A DNA stretch of 64,000 nt from Candidatus Nanopelagicaceae bacterium. Its GTDB lineage: Bacteria > Actinomycetota > Actinomycetes > Nanopelagicales > Nanopelagicaceae. The DNA is taken from contig VEQG01000003.1 in NCBI GenBank assembly GCA_018883345.1, positions 1-64,000 on the forward strand, read 5' to 3'. The first letter of the stretch is position 1, and each line of letters begins with the position of its first letter. The notes under the pieces were generated by a model. The model was not told where the DNA came from and made no database searches. It worked only from the letters and a program-made list of their open reading frames with translations. The translations under genes and the position numbers were made by a program. Positions 28,435 to 40,943 of the stretch are shown here, in pieces.

Positions 28435-29738
28435 TGTTAAAGCCAGTTTTATCTGCTCACTGGGATGAAAGTGATTCATACACAATTGATGGCTACAAGC
28501 GTCATGGTGGTTATGAAGCTGCAAAGAAAGCGTTGGCAATGGATGCCGATGCCGTTATTCAATTAGTAAAAGATTCTGGATTGCGCGGCCGCGGTGGCGC
28601 AGGTTTCCCAACCGGTATGAAGTGGGGATTCATTCCGCAGAACGATGGCAAAGAACATTACTTAGTTGTTAATGCTGACGAATCAGAACCAGGTACCTGT
28701 AAAGACATGCCATTGCTAATGGCTAATCCACATGTGCTTATTGAAGGAATGATCATTGCTTCTTATGCAATTCGCGCAAAGCATGCATTCGTTTATCTTC
28801 GCGGCGAAGTTGCGCACGTTGCTCGTCGTGTAAATGCAGCAATTGCAGATGCATACAAAGCAGGCTTTTTAGGCAAGAATATTTTTGGAACCGGCGTTGA
28901 TCTAGAACTAACCCTTCACATTGGCGCAGGTGCATATATCTGTGGTGAAGAAACTGCATTGCTAGATTCGCTTGAAGGCTTCCGTGGTCAACCACGCCTT
29001 CGCCCACCATTTCCCGCAATAGCTGGTCTGTATGCACGACCAACAGTGGTTAATAACGTTGAATCTATTGCTTCAGTGCCGGCAATTGTGGCAAATGGCG
29101 CAGATTGGTATCAGCAATTCGGAACTGAAAAATCAAAGGGCATGACCCTTTATTCACTTTCCGGTCACGTAACAAACCCTGGTCAATTTGAAGCACCACT
29201 TGGAATTACTTTGCGTCAACTACTTGATATGTCTGGCGGAATTCGCGCTGGACATAAGTTGAAGTTCTGGACACCTGGTGGTTCTTCGACGCCAATGTTT
29301 ACTGACGAACATTTAGATGTTCCGTTGGATTATGAAGGCGTTGGTGCCGCAGGTTCAATGCTTGGCACTAAAGCACTTCAAATTTTTGATGAAACCACTT
29401 GCGTGGTGCGTGCCGTACTTCGTTGGGTTGAGTTCTACAAACATGAATCATGCGGAAAGTGCACACCATGTCGTGAAGGCACCTGGTGGTTAGTTCAGGC
29501 CATGAAAGATATGGAAACTGGAAAAGCAACTGAAGCTGATTTGGACAAATTGTTAGATCTTTGCGACAACATTATGGGTCGTTCTTTCTGTGCACTTGCA
29601 GATGGTGCAGTTAGTCCAGTTGCATCTTCAATTAAATATTTCCGTGATGAATACATCGCACACATTACAAATAAGGGTTGCCCATTTGACCCAGTTGCAT
29701 CAACGCTATTTGCAGTCAGTTCACAGGAGAACGCATGA
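28434..29738 (+). CDS. nuoF: NADH-quinone oxidoreductase subunit F
   Basis: The NADH-oxidising subunit. [13 protein letters not shown] is the NADH/FMN glycine-rich segment, [19 protein letters not shown] is the FMN-binding signature, and [11 protein letters not shown] holds three ligands of the [4Fe-4S] cluster N3. It is 434 residues and overlaps nuoG by four bases. Confidence 0.96.
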   Translation: MLKPVLSAHWDESDSYTIDGYKRHGGYEAAKKALAMDADAVIQLVKDSGLRGRGGAGFPTGMKWGFIPQNDGKEHYLVVNADESEPGTCKDMPLLMANPHVLIEGMIIASYAIRAKHAFVYLRGEVAHVARRVNAAIADAYKAGFLGKNIFGTGVDLELTLHIGAGAYICGEETALLDSLEGFRGQPRLRPPFPAIAGLYARPTVVNNVESIASVPAIVANGADWYQQFGTEKSKGMTLYSLSGHVTNPGQFEAPLGITLRQLLDMSGGIRAGHKLKFWTPGGSSTPMFTDEHLDVPLDYEGVGAAGSMLGTKALQIFDETTCVVRAVLRWVEFYKHESCGKCTPCREGTWWLVQAMKDMETGKATEADLDKLLDLCDNIMGRSFCALADGAVSPVASSIKYFRDEYIAHITNKGCPFDPVASTLFAVSSQENA

Positions 29739-32104
29739 CCACACAAGCTGAAAAACCTTCTGTAGAAGCAGTTGAAATGATTGCCGTTGTAATCGACGGT
29801 TTTGAAGTATCAGTTCCAAAAGGCACACTGGTAATTCGTGCAGCCGAAAAACTTGGCATTCAAATTCCACGTTTCTGTGATCATCCACTGCTTGATCCAG
29901 TTGGTGCTTGTCGCCAATGTTTAGTTGATATCGAAATCAACGGACGTAAATTCCCAAAACCACAAGCATCATGCACCATTCCAGTCGAACCTGGAATGAT
30001 CGTAAATACTCAATTGACATCCGCTGTTGCTGATAAAGCACAGAAGGGAATCATGGAGTTTTTGCTGGTAAATCACCCACTTGATTGCCCTGTTTGCGAC
30101 AAGGGTGGCGAGTGCCCACTACAAAACCAAGCTATGGCTAACGGAAATGCGGAGTCACGTTTTACCGGTTACAAGCGCACCTTTGAAAAGCCAATCAATA
30201 TTTCTTCACAAGTTTTGTTAGATCGCGAACGTTGCGTGCTCTGTGCGCGTTGCACTCGTTTTGCAGATCAAATTGCAGGCGATCGCTTTATTACTCTCAA
30301 TGAACGTGGCGCTCTGCAGCAAGTTGGAATTTACGAAGAGCAACCTTTTGAATCTTACTTCTCTGGAAATACAGTTCAAATTTGTCCAGTGGGCGCGCTA
30401 ACCGGAGCTACATATCGTTTCCGTGCTCGTCCATTTGATTTAGTTTCAACACCATCAGCTTGCGAGCACTGTGCATCAGGTTGCGATATGCGCACAGATG
30501 TACGTCGCGGTAAAACATTGCGACGTTTAGCCGGTGAAGATCCAACTGTTAATGATGAATGGAATTGCGATAAAGGACGCTGGGCATTTAAGTACCAAAC
30601 AGCGCAAGATCGCATCACCACACCATTAGTACGTAATGCTGCCGGAGAACTTGTTCCAGCATCATGGCCAGAAGCGCTAGAAGCGGCAGCTGCAGGTTTA
30701 ACAGCTGGACGCGCTGCAGTCTTGGTAGGTGGTCGTGCAACCGTTGAAGATGCATATGGTTATTCAAAATTTGCTCGTGTCACTCTAGGAACAAACGACA
30801 TTGATTTCCGTTCTCGTGTTTCTAGCGATGAAGAGCGTGCATTCTTGGCAAGCAATGTAATCGGCAACGAAACTTCATATCGAGATATTGATAATGCAGA
30901 TCAAGTTGTATTGGTTTCATTCGAACCAGAAGAAGAATCTCCAATAGTTTTCTTGCGCCTTAACAAGGCTTTCAGAAAGAGAGCTCTAAAGGTTCACGCA
31001 GTTGCTTCAAAACTTTCTATTGGCAACGAAAAATTAAAGGCAAACTTTATTTGCGTGGCACCTGGCAATGAAGTTGCAGGTTTATCTGGACTTACTTTGA
31101 CTGAAAAATCAGTTATTTTGGTCGGAGAGCGCGCTGCTGAGACTCCAGGATTGCTTACTGCAGTATCTGGTTTAGCAGCTCGTGCAAATGCAAAATTGGC
31201 ATGGATTCCACGTCGCGCAGGTGAAAGAGGTGCAATCGAAGCAGGCGCTATCGGAAATCTTCTGCCAGGTGGCCGTCCAGTATCTGATGCGGGAGCGCGT
31301 GTTGATATCTCTGCTGCATGGGGTGTGCATGGTTTACCAGAAGCGCGTGGACTTTCAACAGATGAAATTTATGCCGCAGCAGCAAATGGAGAAATTAATG
31401 CGCTGCTTGTTGGCGGCGTAGATCCACTTGATGGTTCGAATCCAACAATAGCTTTAGATGCATTGCAAAATGCATTTGTAGTTTCACTTGAGATGCGACC
31501 ATCTGCGGTTACAGATCGAGCAAATGTAGTACTTCCGGTTGCCGCAGTTGCAGAGAAGAGTGGCACTTTCTTAAATTGGGAAGGTCGCGGTAGAAGTTTT
31601 GACATCGCAATTCCTGATTCAATTCAAAGAAGTGATTTGCGAATTCTTTCGGTATTGGCAGATCAAATCGGTCGCAAAATTGGAATTTCTACAGTTTCAC
31701 AAGCTGCTGCTGAATTAAATTCAATTGGCACATGGGATGGTAAGAAATCTGAATTTGGTGGAGTAAATGCAGCACCTGCTGCAACTCTTACAGGTGAGCA
31801 GGCGTTACTTACTTCGTGGCGTCGACTTCTAGATAACGGTTCTTTGCAAGATGGAGAAGCGAATCTAGCTGGCACCGCCCGTAAGACGGTAGCTGTGATT
31901 TCACCAAAGCGCGCCAGTGCAATTGGTGTTACAGATGGCGATCTAGTAAAGATTTCAAATGGAAAAGGCGCTGTGGTGCTACCAGTATTAATCGAAGCCA
32001 TTCACGATGACGCTGTCTGGGCGCCACGTAATTCAGCTGGATCGGAGTTACTACGCACCTTAGGTGTTGCTTCAAATTCAGTAGTTACGGTGGTGAAGGC
32101 ATGA
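29735..32104 (+). CDS. nuoG: NADH-quinone oxidoreductase subunit G
   Basis: The largest peripheral subunit (789 residues). The N-terminal ferredoxin domain binds N1b ([15 protein letters not shown]), followed by the His/Cys-ligated N5 region ([12 protein letters not shown]) and N4 (CVLCARC). A further CEHCASGC with a fourth cysteine 27 residues on matches the additional N7 cluster found only in some bacteria. The molybdopterin-oxidoreductase-like C-terminal half is present and presumably catalytically inert. Confidence 0.95.
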   Translation: MTTQAEKPSVEAVEMIAVVIDGFEVSVPKGTLVIRAAEKLGIQIPRFCDHPLLDPVGACRQCLVDIEINGRKFPKPQASCTIPVEPGMIVNTQLTSAVADKAQKGIMEFLLVNHPLDCPVCDKGGECPLQNQAMANGNAESRFTGYKRTFEKPINISSQVLLDRERCVLCARCTRFADQIAGDRFITLNERGALQQVGIYEEQPFESYFSGNTVQICPVGALTGATYRFRARPFDLVSTPSACEHCASGCDMRTDVRRGKTLRRLAGEDPTVNDEWNCDKGRWAFKYQTAQDRITTPLVRNAAGELVPASWPEALEAAAAGLTAGRAAVLVGGRATVEDAYGYSKFARVTLGTNDIDFRSRVSSDEERAFLASNVIGNETSYRDIDNADQVVLVSFEPEEESPIVFLRLNKAFRKRALKVHAVASKLSIGNEKLKANFICVAPGNEVAGLSGLTLTEKSVILVGERAAETPGLLTAVSGLAARANAKLAWIPRRAGERGAIEAGAIGNLLPGGRPVSDAGARVDISAAWGVHGLPEARGLSTDEIYAAAANGEINALLVGGVDPLDGSNPTIALDALQNAFVVSLEMRPSAVTDRANVVLPVAAVAEKSGTFLNWEGRGRSFDIAIPDSIQRSDLRILSVLADQIGRKIGISTVSQAAAELNSIGTWDGKKSEFGGVNAAPAATLTGEQALLTSWRRLLDNGSLQDGEANLAGTARKTVAVISPKRASAIGVTDGDLVKISNGKGAVVLPVLIEAIHDDAVWAPRNSAGSELLRTLGVASNSVVTVVKA

Positions 32105-33312
32105 ATTCATTAACAAATGCACAACTAATTGCTGGTGATCCAGGTTGGTTAATTGTTATCAAAGCTGTAATCACCTTTGCAGTATTGGTGGTCTTTACGC
32201 TCTTAGCAATTTGGTGGGAACGTCGCTTCATTGGATTTATGCAAGAGCGTCCGGGGCCAAACCGAACTGGCCCGCAAGGTTTATTGCAATCATTGGCTGA
32301 CGGCGTGAAGTTGGCTCTTAAAGAAGACATCATTCCTAAAGCTGCCGATAAAGTGGTATTTATTTTGGCTCCAATCATCGCGGCTTCAACCTGCTTTATG
32401 TCATTTGCCATCATGCCAATGACTGGCGAAGTACAGATGTTCGGCAAAACCACTGCAATGCAGATGACCGATTTACCAATCGGCGTTCTATATGTACTTG
32501 CTGTTGCTTCAGTAGGTGTTTACGGAATTGTGCTTGCTGGTTGGTCTTCAGGTTCGACTTATCCACTTCTTGGTGGACTACGTTCAAGCGCACAAGTTAT
32601 TTCTTATGAAGTAGCGATGGGTCTTTCGCTGGTTGCGGTATTTATTTATGCCGGCTCTATGTCAACCGGGGATATCGTCGCTGCGCAAAATAAGTGGTGG
32701 AACGTGGTGGTGCTATTTCCTTCATTTGTTATCTATTTGATTTCAATGATTGGCGAAACTAACCGTGCACCTTTTGACTTGGCTGAAGCGGAAGGCGAAT
32801 TAGTTGGTGGATTCCATACTGAATATTCATCACTTAAGTTTGCGCTCTTCTTCCTAGGCGAATACATCAATATCGCAACAGTTTCAGCTCTTGCAACGAC
32901 GCTCTTCTTCGGCGGATACCGAGCACTTCCTGGCCTTGGATTTACAGAGCAATGGCTTGGTGGATGGTTCGGCATGGTCTGGTTCTTTGCCAAAGTCTGC
33001 TTCTTCTTCAATATTTTCGTTTGGGTGCGTGCGACTCTGCCACGTATTCGTTATGACCAATTTATGAAGTTTGGTTGGAAAGTTTTGATTCCATCATCAC
33101 TAATTTGGATTCTAGTTGTAGCAACTCTTCGTGCACTTTCTGCAAATGGTTCATCACGATTTGTGATTGCAGGATTTGCAGGCGGTGTAGTGCTTTTGGT
33201 TATGGCGCTTAGCTCAGCTTGGGATAAAGCAAAGCAAGAAGCAAAGATTCCACCGGTACTTGATGTACCGGCCCCATCATTTCCTGTTCCTAAGATGCCG
33301 GAGGGTCGTTAA
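32101..33312 (+). CDS. nuoH: NADH-quinone oxidoreductase subunit H
   Basis: The membrane subunit linking the quinone site to the proton-pumping arm. About eight to nine hydrophobic segments are seen in 403 residues, with conserved [12 protein letters not shown] and the acidic loop [20 protein letters not shown]. The C-terminal cytoplasmic tail is Pro-rich. It overlaps nuoG by four bases and nuoI by one. Confidence 0.95.
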   Translation: MNSLTNAQLIAGDPGWLIVIKAVITFAVLVVFTLLAIWWERRFIGFMQERPGPNRTGPQGLLQSLADGVKLALKEDIIPKAADKVVFILAPIIAASTCFMSFAIMPMTGEVQMFGKTTAMQMTDLPIGVLYVLAVASVGVYGIVLAGWSSGSTYPLLGGLRSSAQVISYEVAMGLSLVAVFIYAGSMSTGDIVAAQNKWWNVVVLFPSFVIYLISMIGETNRAPFDLAEAEGELVGGFHTEYSSLKFALFFLGEYINIATVSALATTLFFGGYRALPGLGFTEQWLGGWFGMVWFFAKVCFFFNIFVWVRATLPRIRYDQFMKFGWKVLIPSSLIWILVVATLRALSANGSSRFVIAGFAGGVVLLVMALSSAWDKAKQEAKIPPVLDVPAPSFPVPKMPEGR

Positions 33313-33932
33313 TGTCTGACAGATCAGAGTTGGAACCGAAGAAATTTGATATCGATAAGGTATCAACTACTCCGGTTGGACCAGCGCGCGAAGGTTCATT
33401 CTTAGAACAAGCAAAAGGTTTCTGGGTAACACTTAGAAATGTTGGACGTCCACGAATCACGGTTGAATATCCAGAGGTTAAAGCGCCAACCGAGGAGCGT
33501 TTCCATGGACGCCACCAACTAAATCGCCACCCTGATGGTTTAGAGAAATGTGTTGGTTGCGAACTGTGCGCCTGGGCATGTCCTGCTGATGCGATTTATG
33601 TAGAAGGCGCGGACAACACAGATGCAGAACGTTTTTCACCAGGAGAGCGATACGGCAAGGTTTATCAAATCAATTATCTGCGTTGCATTTTCTGTGGCCT
33701 TTGCATTGAAGCATGTCCAACACGTGCTCTAACAATGACAAACGAATATGAATTAGCAGATCGCACTCGCGATAAATTGATTTTTGAAAAAGAGGATTTA
33801 TTGGCTCCACTTCGCAGTGGAATGTTGCAACCTCCACATCCAATGTATCCAGGTACTGACGAAGGCGATTATTACCGCGGAAAAGTTACCGAAGCGCACT
33901 CTGCTCAAGTTAACAATCAGGAGGCCAAATAA
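33312..33932 (+). CDS. nuoI: NADH-quinone oxidoreductase subunit I
   Basis: A ferredoxin-like subunit carrying [4Fe-4S] clusters N6a and N6b. The two motifs are [12 protein letters not shown] and [12 protein letters not shown]. The 206-residue protein has extensions on both sides of the ferredoxin core. Confidence 0.95.
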   Translation: MSDRSELEPKKFDIDKVSTTPVGPAREGSFLEQAKGFWVTLRNVGRPRITVEYPEVKAPTEERFHGRHQLNRHPDGLEKCVGCELCAWACPADAIYVEGADNTDAERFSPGERYGKVYQINYLRCIFCGLCIEACPTRALTMTNEYELADRTRDKLIFEKEDLLAPLRSGMLQPPHPMYPGTDEGDYYRGKVTEAHSAQVNNQEAK

Positions 33933-34724
33933 ATGAATTTGGTGCTTGAAAATTTAGGTACTACTGGCACGCCTGAAGCAGTTCAGTTTTACATCATGGC
34001 GCCGCTAGCAGTTGCTGCGGCTTTAGGGATGTTAATTGTTAAGAAAGCAGTGCACTCTGCAATTTTGATGGCATACGTGATGCTTAGTTTGGCCTTCTTC
34101 TATATTGCTCAAGATGCGCCATTCCTAGGAATTGTTCAGATTGTGGTTTATACCGGCGCGGTGATGATGCTCTTCTTATTCATTTTGATGTTAGTTGGCG
34201 TTGATTCGAAAGAATCCCTCGTCGAAACCATTAAAGGAATTAGATTTGTCGCAATTTCAGCATCACTTGGAATTGGTTTACTTTTAGTGGCACTGATTGG
34301 TAAAGCAACATTTGGCTTCCCGGCAAATGGTTTGGAAAGTGCAAATGCAGATGGCAACGTACAGGCAATTGCATACAAATTATTCTCAACTTATGTATGG
34401 GCATTTGAAGTGGTTTCGGCGCTGTTAATTACCGCAGCATTGGGCGCGATGGTTTTGGCGCATAGCCAACGAGTAACTCCTCGTGCAACGCAAAGAGAGT
34501 TGGCAGTTCGTCGTTTCCGTGGCGAAAGTCTGGGCGATGCAGCTGGCAAGCCAGCACCTGGTGTATTTGCTCGTTACAACGGCGTTGATGTTCCAGCCCT
34601 GCTGCCAGACGGAACTCCTGCTGTTGAATCAATTAATGACACCTTGAAAGCGCGCGGCACCATTCGTGATCCTCGCCAATATTCGTTAAATGAAATTGCG
34701 AACACCGAAGGAGAGGAGCGCTAA
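33933..34724 (+). CDS. nuoJ: NADH-quinone oxidoreductase subunit J
   Basis: A membrane-arm subunit with five hydrophobic segments. The conserved third-segment motif is VYTGAVMMLFLFILMLVG. At 263 residues it is longer than the ~170-200 of many NuoJ proteins because of a hydrophilic C-terminal tail, as in other actinobacteria. Confidence 0.94.
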   Translation: MNLVLENLGTTGTPEAVQFYIMAPLAVAAALGMLIVKKAVHSAILMAYVMLSLAFFYIAQDAPFLGIVQIVVYTGAVMMLFLFILMLVGVDSKESLVETIKGIRFVAISASLGIGLLLVALIGKATFGFPANGLESANADGNVQAIAYKLFSTYVWAFEVVSALLITAALGAMVLAHSQRVTPRATQRELAVRRFRGESLGDAAGKPAPGVFARYNGVDVPALLPDGTPAVESINDTLKARGTIRDPRQYSLNEIANTEGEER

Positions 34725-35024
34725 ATGAATCCAATCAATTACCTTTATTTAGCTTCAATTCTCTTTACGATTGGCGCAGTCGGAGTAGTAGTTCGACGTA
34801 ATGCCATCGTGGTGTTTATGTGCATCGAATTAATGCTCAACGCTGGCAATCTAGCGTTCGTAACTTTTGCGCGCATCAACGGAAATATTGAAGGACAAGT
34901 TGTTGCCTTCTTTACGATGGTGATTGCGGCTTGTGAAGTAGTTATTGGTCTGGCGATTATCGTGACGATTTATCGCTCCCGTCGATCTGCATCTGTTGAT
35001 GATGCAAGTTTGTTGAGTCGATAA
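34725..35024 (+). CDS. nuoK: NADH-quinone oxidoreductase subunit K
   Basis: A 99-residue subunit with three membrane segments. The conserved glutamates needed for proton translocation are in [13 protein letters not shown] and [11 protein letters not shown]. It shares one base with nuoL. Confidence 0.95.
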   Translation: MNPINYLYLASILFTIGAVGVVVRRNAIVVFMCIELMLNAGNLAFVTFARINGNIEGQVVAFFTMVIAACEVVIGLAIIVTIYRSRRSASVDDASLLSR

Positions 35025-36904
35025 TGATTGGTTACTTAATCGGATTACCTTTGCTCGGCGCAGCCACGCTTCTAATAGGTGGACGTCGCACAGATAAGTG
35101 GGGACACCTTCTTGCAACTGCGCTATCAGGATCTTCATTCCTGCTTGGACTGAAGCTATTCAACGACATGTTGGCGCTACCAACCGAAGATCGCGCAATG
35201 ACTCAGAAGCTCTTCACCTGGATACATGTTGGTGATTTCCATGTTGATGCGGGGTTGTTACTAGATCAACTTTCTATTTGCTTCGTCCTGCTAATTACTG
35301 GCGTCGGCACCTTGATTCACATTTATTCAATTGCTTATATGTCTCATGATTTAGATCGCCGTCGCTTCTTTGCATACCTAAATCTCTTCATCTCAGCGAT
35401 GTTGCTTCTAGTGTTAGGCGATTCCTATTTAAATCTTTATGTAGGTTGGGAAGGCGTTGGTCTTGCTTCATACCTATTAATTGGTTTCTGGAATCAAAAA
35501 CCTGCCTATGCAACAGCAGCTAAGAAAGCTTTCGTCATGAACCGCATTGGTGACATGGGGCTCTCATTTGCAATCATGATTGCATTTGTAACTTTCGGCG
35601 CAATTTCATTTGAAGAAATTGAAAATCAAGCACACAAGGCTTCTACTGCAGCGCTTACTGCAATTGGAATCATGTTGCTAATTGCCGCAACTGGTAAATC
35701 TGCGCAATTCCCGCTTCAAGCATGGCTTGGAGATGCGATGGCTGGCCCAACGCCGGTGTCGGCTCTTATTCACGCAGCGACCATGGTTACAGCTGGTGTT
35801 TATTTAATAACTCGATCTAATTTCATTTTTGATTTAGCTCCTAATGCGCAGACTGCCGTCGCTGTAGTTGGCGCCATCACACTTCTATTTGGTGCATTGG
35901 TCGGTACTGCTAAAGATGACATCAAGAAGGCATTGGCGGCATCAACAATGTCGCAGATCGGTTACATGATTCTTGGTGCCGGCCTTGGCCCAGCAGGTTA
36001 CGCATTTGCAATTATGCATTTGCTAACTCACGGCTTCTTTAAGGCAGGAATGTTCCTAGGTGCTGGTTCGGTGATGCATGGAATGAACGATGAAGTAAAT
36101 ATGCGCAAATATGGTGCGCTTAGAAAGTTCATGCCAATTACTGCGATTACCTTTGGGTTTGGTTATCTAGCAATTATTGGCGTGCCGCCATTTGCAGGCT
36201 TCTATTCAAAGGATAAATTAATTGAAGTTGCACTTAATGCTGGTGGCATAAAGGGCTATCTATTAGGTGGTGCGGCGCTACTTGGTGCTGCAATTACTGC
36301 CTTCTATATGTCCCGCGTTGTAATTCTTACTTTCTTTAGCAACAAGCGTTGGGATGACAATGCTCATCCACATGAATCTCCGATTTTGATGTGGTTGCCA
36401 ATGGCGATTCTTTCAATTGGGTCAATCGCATCTGGTTTCCTATTTACTAAAGGTGATGCGCTACAGAATTGGCTAGCACCAGTGGTGGCTTCGCATTCAG
36501 AACATGCTGAACATCATGAATTGCTACCTCCACTTACGGTTAGCTTAATTGCACTTACTTTGGTTGCAATCGGAGTTGGCTACGCAATATTCAAATATCG
36601 CGCAGAATCTAATCCGAACGCACCTGAAAACGTCTCAGTATTTACGCGAATTGCTCGTAAAGACTTGATGCAAGATGCATTCAACGAAGCGGTATTTATG
36701 CGTCCTGGTCAGGCATTAACCAAGTCACTGGTATCAATCGATGAAAATGTCATTGATGGTGCAGTGACCGGGGTTGGCAGTGCCGCAGTTGGATCAGGGC
36801 AACTACTTCGCAAGTTACAAAATGGTTTTGTTCGTAGCTATGCAGCCATGATGTTGGTTGGTATAGCGCTTCTACTTATTGCAATTTGGGTGGTATCACA
36901 ATGA
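35024..36904 (+). CDS. nuoL: NADH-quinone oxidoreductase subunit L
   Basis: An antiporter-like proton-pumping subunit, 626 residues with about 14-16 membrane segments and the long lateral helix at the C-terminus. Conserved features include [39 protein letters not shown] and the key lysine in [20 protein letters not shown]. It overlaps nuoM by four bases (ATGA). Confidence 0.95.
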   Translation: MIGYLIGLPLLGAATLLIGGRRTDKWGHLLATALSGSSFLLGLKLFNDMLALPTEDRAMTQKLFTWIHVGDFHVDAGLLLDQLSICFVLLITGVGTLIHIYSIAYMSHDLDRRRFFAYLNLFISAMLLLVLGDSYLNLYVGWEGVGLASYLLIGFWNQKPAYATAAKKAFVMNRIGDMGLSFAIMIAFVTFGAISFEEIENQAHKASTAALTAIGIMLLIAATGKSAQFPLQAWLGDAMAGPTPVSALIHAATMVTAGVYLITRSNFIFDLAPNAQTAVAVVGAITLLFGALVGTAKDDIKKALAASTMSQIGYMILGAGLGPAGYAFAIMHLLTHGFFKAGMFLGAGSVMHGMNDEVNMRKYGALRKFMPITAITFGFGYLAIIGVPPFAGFYSKDKLIEVALNAGGIKGYLLGGAALLGAAITAFYMSRVVILTFFSNKRWDDNAHPHESPILMWLPMAILSIGSIASGFLFTKGDALQNWLAPVVASHSEHAEHHELLPPLTVSLIALTLVAIGVGYAIFKYRAESNPNAPENVSVFTRIARKDLMQDAFNEAVFMRPGQALTKSLVSIDENVIDGAVTGVGSAAVGSGQLLRKLQNGFVRSYAAMMLVGIALLLIAIWVVSQ

Positions 36905-38421
36905 GCTTCTTGACGGTATTGGTATTGCTGCCACTAGTAGGTGCAGCGTTAATTGCGACAGTGAACAAAGAGAAGGAAGATGCCATCAAGAAGATGGCCT
37001 TCCTAACTACTTTGATTGTGGCAGTAGCCGGAATCGCACTTGCGTTGCAATTTGATCGAGGCGATGCAGGACTGCAATTTGTAGAGAAGCGTTCTTGGAT
37101 TCCGGCATTTGGAATCAATTACGCAGTTGGAATAGATGGCATCGCCCTAGTACTAATTTTGATGTCTGTAATTTTGGCACCAATCGTGGTGCTTGCAGGC
37201 TGGAATGAAGCAACTGGTGGTCGTTGGTCAGTAAAGACTTTCTACATTCTGATTCTGGTTTTAGAAACCATGATGATTGGTGTTTTTGCGGCAACAGATG
37301 TCTTCCTGTTTTACGTATTTTTCGAAGCAATGTTGGTGCCGGTTTACTTCCTAATCGGTGGCTACGGAACGGGCGAACGTTCTCAAGCAGCGGTTAAATT
37401 CTTGCTTTACAGCTTGCTTGGTGGCTTATTGATGTTGGCATCAATCATTGGCTTGTATGTAATTGCGGGCTCACAAGTTGGACGCACCTTTGATATTGGT
37501 GCGTTATCTACGCTCCAGATTTCACCATCAACGCAAAACTGGTTATTCCTAGGCTTCTTTATCGCCTTTGCAATCAAAGCTCCGTTATGGCCATTCCATA
37601 CTTGGTTGCCAGATGCTGCTAATTCAGCAACACCGGGAACATCGGTTTTGCTACTTGGTGTCTTGGATAAAGTCGGAACTTTCGGAATGATCCGTTACTG
37701 CTTAACACTATTTCCAGATGCAACCAAGACTTTCACCCCAGTAATTTTGGTGCTGTCAGTAATCTCAATTATTTACGGTGCGTTCTTAGCAATCGGTCAG
37801 CGCGACATTAAACGACTAATTGCATTCACTTCGATTTCTCACTTTGGTTTTATCACCATGGGAATCTTTGCGATGACCTCACAAGGACATAGTGGTGCAA
37901 CTTTGTATATGTTTAATCACGGCTTCTCAACTGCAGCGCTCTTCTTAGTTGCAGGCTGGATGGCATCACGTCGTGGATCTTCAACCATTTCAGATTTTGG
38001 TGGATTACAGCGCGTTACTCCGATAATGGCTTGGTCATTCTTCTTGGCAGGAATGTCATCACTAGCATTGCCTGGACTATCAAGTTTCGTGAGTGAGTTC
38101 TTAGTATTAGTCGGAACTTATACACGTTATCCAGTTGCAGCCATTATTGCGACCTTCGGAATAGTTTTGGCGGCACTTTATATATTGATTCCAGTACAAA
38201 AAGCGCTGCACGGACCAACTACGCCAGGTAATGAAAATCTTCCTGATTTAAATATCCGCGAAAAAGTTGCGATTGCGCCAGTAATGGCAATCATCATTGC
38301 ACTTGGATTCTTCCCAGCTCCGCTACTTAATGTAATTAACCCAGCAGCAGAGGCAACCATTTCCGCGCTTGGATTTAGCGATCCAGCACCAACTATTGAC
38401 TCAGTAGGAGAGCACAAATGA
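36901..38421 (+). CDS. nuoM: NADH-quinone oxidoreductase subunit M
   Basis: An antiporter-like subunit with about 14 membrane segments, including [29 protein letters not shown] and [18 protein letters not shown] moved the start from 36886 to the ATG at 36901 ([11 protein letters not shown]), which overlaps the nuoL stop by four bases like its neighbours, giving 506 residues. Confidence 0.95.
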   Translation: MSFLTVLVLLPLVGAALIATVNKEKEDAIKKMAFLTTLIVAVAGIALALQFDRGDAGLQFVEKRSWIPAFGINYAVGIDGIALVLILMSVILAPIVVLAGWNEATGGRWSVKTFYILILVLETMMIGVFAATDVFLFYVFFEAMLVPVYFLIGGYGTGERSQAAVKFLLYSLLGGLLMLASIIGLYVIAGSQVGRTFDIGALSTLQISPSTQNWLFLGFFIAFAIKAPLWPFHTWLPDAANSATPGTSVLLLGVLDKVGTFGMIRYCLTLFPDATKTFTPVILVLSVISIIYGAFLAIGQRDIKRLIAFTSISHFGFITMGIFAMTSQGHSGATLYMFNHGFSTAALFLVAGWMASRRGSSTISDFGGLQRVTPIMAWSFFLAGMSSLALPGLSSFVSEFLVLVGTYTRYPVAAIIATFGIVLAALYILIPVQKALHGPTTPGNENLPDLNIREKVAIAPVMAIIIALGFFPAPLLNVINPAAEATISALGFSDPAPTIDSVGEHK

Positions 38422-39938
38422 GCGGCTTCATAGCGCCAGTACTAAATTACGCAATTCTGGCGCCAATTATTGTTGCGCTTGCCGGCGCTGTGATTGGCGT
38501 TTTAGTTGAGGCCTTTGCATCCCGATCAAAGCGTGCATCTCTACAGTTGGTAATCACATTAGCTACATTATTTGGTTCGCTCTTCTTTGTACTTGTAAAT
38601 CGTGGCAAAGAAGTTACAGATGCCGCAGGCGGTTCAGTTACATTTGATGGTGCTGGATTTTTAATTCAGCTGGCTATCTTGATTATTGCAATTCTCGGAA
38701 CTCTACTTTTAGCAGATGAAAAGAATTTCACTGCAGTTGCATCAGCGCTACCAGGTTCAATTGAAGAACAAGAAGCATCTGCAGCAGGTTTACGAGTAAC
38801 AGAGGTATATCCACTATTTCTATTCTCTGTAGCAGGCATGCTGCTATTTCCGGTATCAACAGATTTGATAACTCTCTTTGTGGCACTTGAGATGCTTTCA
38901 TTACCACTTTATTTGATGACTGGACTATCTCGACGTCGTCGTTTGATGTCCCAAGAAGCAGCGCTTAAGTATTTCTTGCTCGGTGCCTTCGCATCAGCAT
39001 TCTTCTTATTTGGTGCCGCATTCCTTTATGGATCTTCAGCGAGCATTACCTTGGGTGGAATTCGCCAAGCAGTTGTTGGCGGAACCGGAAACAATGTTTT
39101 CTTGCTGATAGGAATTGTCTTCCTTTCTGTGGGATTATTATTTAAAGTGGGTGCAGTTCCTTTCCATGCTTGGACTCCAGATGTTTATCAAGGTGCACCA
39201 ACACCTATTACCGCATTCATGGCAGCCGCGACCAAGTTGGCAGCATTTGGCGCCATGCTTCGCATTTATTATGTTTCATTTGCAAATGCCGAGTGGTCAT
39301 GGCGTCCAATCATCATGGTTATCTCAATTGCAACTATGGCTCTAGGATCTTTGGTAGCCATTGCGCAACGAGATGTGAAGCGAATGTTGGCTTATTCTTC
39401 AATCGCTCATGCGGGATTCTTGCTAACTGGCGTTTATGCGCTTACCCAAAATGGTTTGAGCGCAACTATTTTCTACTTAGCAACATACGGGCTAACCACT
39501 ATCGGTGCTTTCGCTCTAGTTACTTTAATTCGCGATGCAAATGGTGAAGTTACAGACTTAAATCGTTGGGCTGGTTTGGCAAAACGTTCACCTCTTGTGG
39601 CATCGCTATTTGCTGCCTATTTACTTGGATTTGCTGGAATTCCATTGACCGCAGGTTTCATTGGAAAATTCTCAATCTTCTCAGCAGCATATGAAGCTGG
39701 TGGTAAGTGGTTAGTTATTGCGGGTGTTCTTTCATCTGCAGTTGCGGCTTTCTTCTACATTCGAGTAATTGTGTTGATGTTCTTCAAAGATGCCGTAGAA
39801 GATGGCACCACAGTAGTTATTCCAACAGCTCTTACTAGAAACGTTGTTTTGGTTAGTGGTGTGGCTACGGTTCTTTTTGGCGTAATTCCACAACCATTAA
39901 TCAACTTCATTAATACTTACTCAAGTTTTATTCGATGA
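38418..39938 (+). CDS. nuoN: NADH-quinone oxidoreductase subunit N
   Basis: The third antiporter-like subunit, 506 residues. Conserved segments are FKVGAVPFHAWTPDVYQGAPTP and QRDVKRMLAYSSIAHAGF. It is the last nuo gene, followed after 15 bases by the polyprenyl diphosphate synthase gene with no terminator between them. Confidence 0.95.
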   Translation: MSGFIAPVLNYAILAPIIVALAGAVIGVLVEAFASRSKRASLQLVITLATLFGSLFFVLVNRGKEVTDAAGGSVTFDGAGFLIQLAILIIAILGTLLLADEKNFTAVASALPGSIEEQEASAAGLRVTEVYPLFLFSVAGMLLFPVSTDLITLFVALEMLSLPLYLMTGLSRRRRLMSQEAALKYFLLGAFASAFFLFGAAFLYGSSASITLGGIRQAVVGGTGNNVFLLIGIVFLSVGLLFKVGAVPFHAWTPDVYQGAPTPITAFMAAATKLAAFGAMLRIYYVSFANAEWSWRPIIMVISIATMALGSLVAIAQRDVKRMLAYSSIAHAGFLLTGVYALTQNGLSATIFYLATYGLTTIGAFALVTLIRDANGEVTDLNRWAGLAKRSPLVASLFAAYLLGFAGIPLTAGFIGKFSIFSAAYEAGGKWLVIAGVLSSAVAAFFYIRVIVLMFFKDAVEDGTTVVIPTALTRNVVLVSGVATVLFGVIPQPLINFINTYSSFIR

Positions 39939-39953
39939 ATTAGTCATTAAGTT

Positions 39954-40943
39954 ATGTCTAAATTCGGTATCCCAAGCCTTTCGCCTGATCTTGAGGCGGT
40001 TATTGCTTCGGGTCTAAGCGATACCGAAAAGATTCTTAATGAGCGTATCGAAGGCAAATACTTATTTGCAAATGAAACTGCTAGACATTTAATCGTGGCA
40101 GGTGGCAAACGGTTTCGGCCATTGATTACCATTTTGGGATCTTTAGTTGGAACTGGTGTAAATGAACGCGTAATAAAAGCGGCCGCAGTATGCGAATTAA
40201 CTCACCTGGCGACTTTGTATCATGACGATGTAATGGATGAGGCTCCACTTCGCCGCGGTGTAGAAAGTGCAAATAGCCGTTGGGGAAATTCTGTTGCCAT
40301 TCTTACTGGTGACTATTTATTTGCAAAAATGTCACAAATTTTGGCTGAATTAGGGCCAGAAGCCGTGAAATTACAGGCTGATACCTTTGAAAGATTGGTG
40401 ATTGGCCAGATATTGGAAACACAAGGTCCCGGCAATGGTGTTGATCCGTTAGAACATTATTTGCAAGTAGTTGCAGATAAAACCGGTTCCTTGATTGCCA
40501 CTTCATTACGTTTTGGTGCCATGTTTTCCGGATGCAGTAAAGCCGAGATTGAAACTCTAACTGAATTCGGTGAAAAAATTGGTGTTGCCTTCCAATTGGC
40601 AGATGACATTATTGATATTGCTAGCGATTCATTGGATTCAGGTAAGACTCCTGGCACAGATTTACGCGAAGGCATACCTACCTTAGTAACTTTAAATGCC
40701 ATGAAATCAGAGGATCCAAAGGATGCCTCATTGAAATTGGCGCTATCTGGTCCAATCAAATCTGAAGAAAAAGTTCAATGGGTAATTCAAGAACTTCGTG
40801 GACATAAGTGCATGGCGGAATCACGAACTCAATTACAAACAATTGCAAAAGAGGCGCGCACGGCGCTTGGCCCATTGCCAATTAGTGAAACTAGTACGGC
40901 TTTATATTCTCTTTGCGATTTAGTTATTGACCGTATTGGTTGA
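39954..40943 (+). CDS. Polyprenyl diphosphate synthase (probable menaquinone side chain)
   Basis: A trans-isoprenyl diphosphate synthase of 329 residues. The first aspartate-rich motif is DDVMD (91-95) and the second is DDIID. GGKRFRP is the conserved substrate-binding segment. Long-chain specificity is inferred from overall similarity to heptaprenyl/octaprenyl synthases and from its position behind nuoN. With MenA it could supply the menaquinone tail. The tail overlaps the convergent RarD-like gene by 24 bases. Confidence 0.88.
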   Translation: MSKFGIPSLSPDLEAVIASGLSDTEKILNERIEGKYLFANETARHLIVAGGKRFRPLITILGSLVGTGVNERVIKAAAVCELTHLATLYHDDVMDEAPLRRGVESANSRWGNSVAILTGDYLFAKMSQILAELGPEAVKLQADTFERLVIGQILETQGPGNGVDPLEHYLQVVADKTGSLIATSLRFGAMFSGCSKAEIETLTEFGEKIGVAFQLADDIIDIASDSLDSGKTPGTDLREGIPTLVTLNAMKSEDPKDASLKLALSGPIKSEEKVQWVIQELRGHKCMAESRTQLQTIAKEARTALGPLPISETSTALYSLCDLVIDRIG

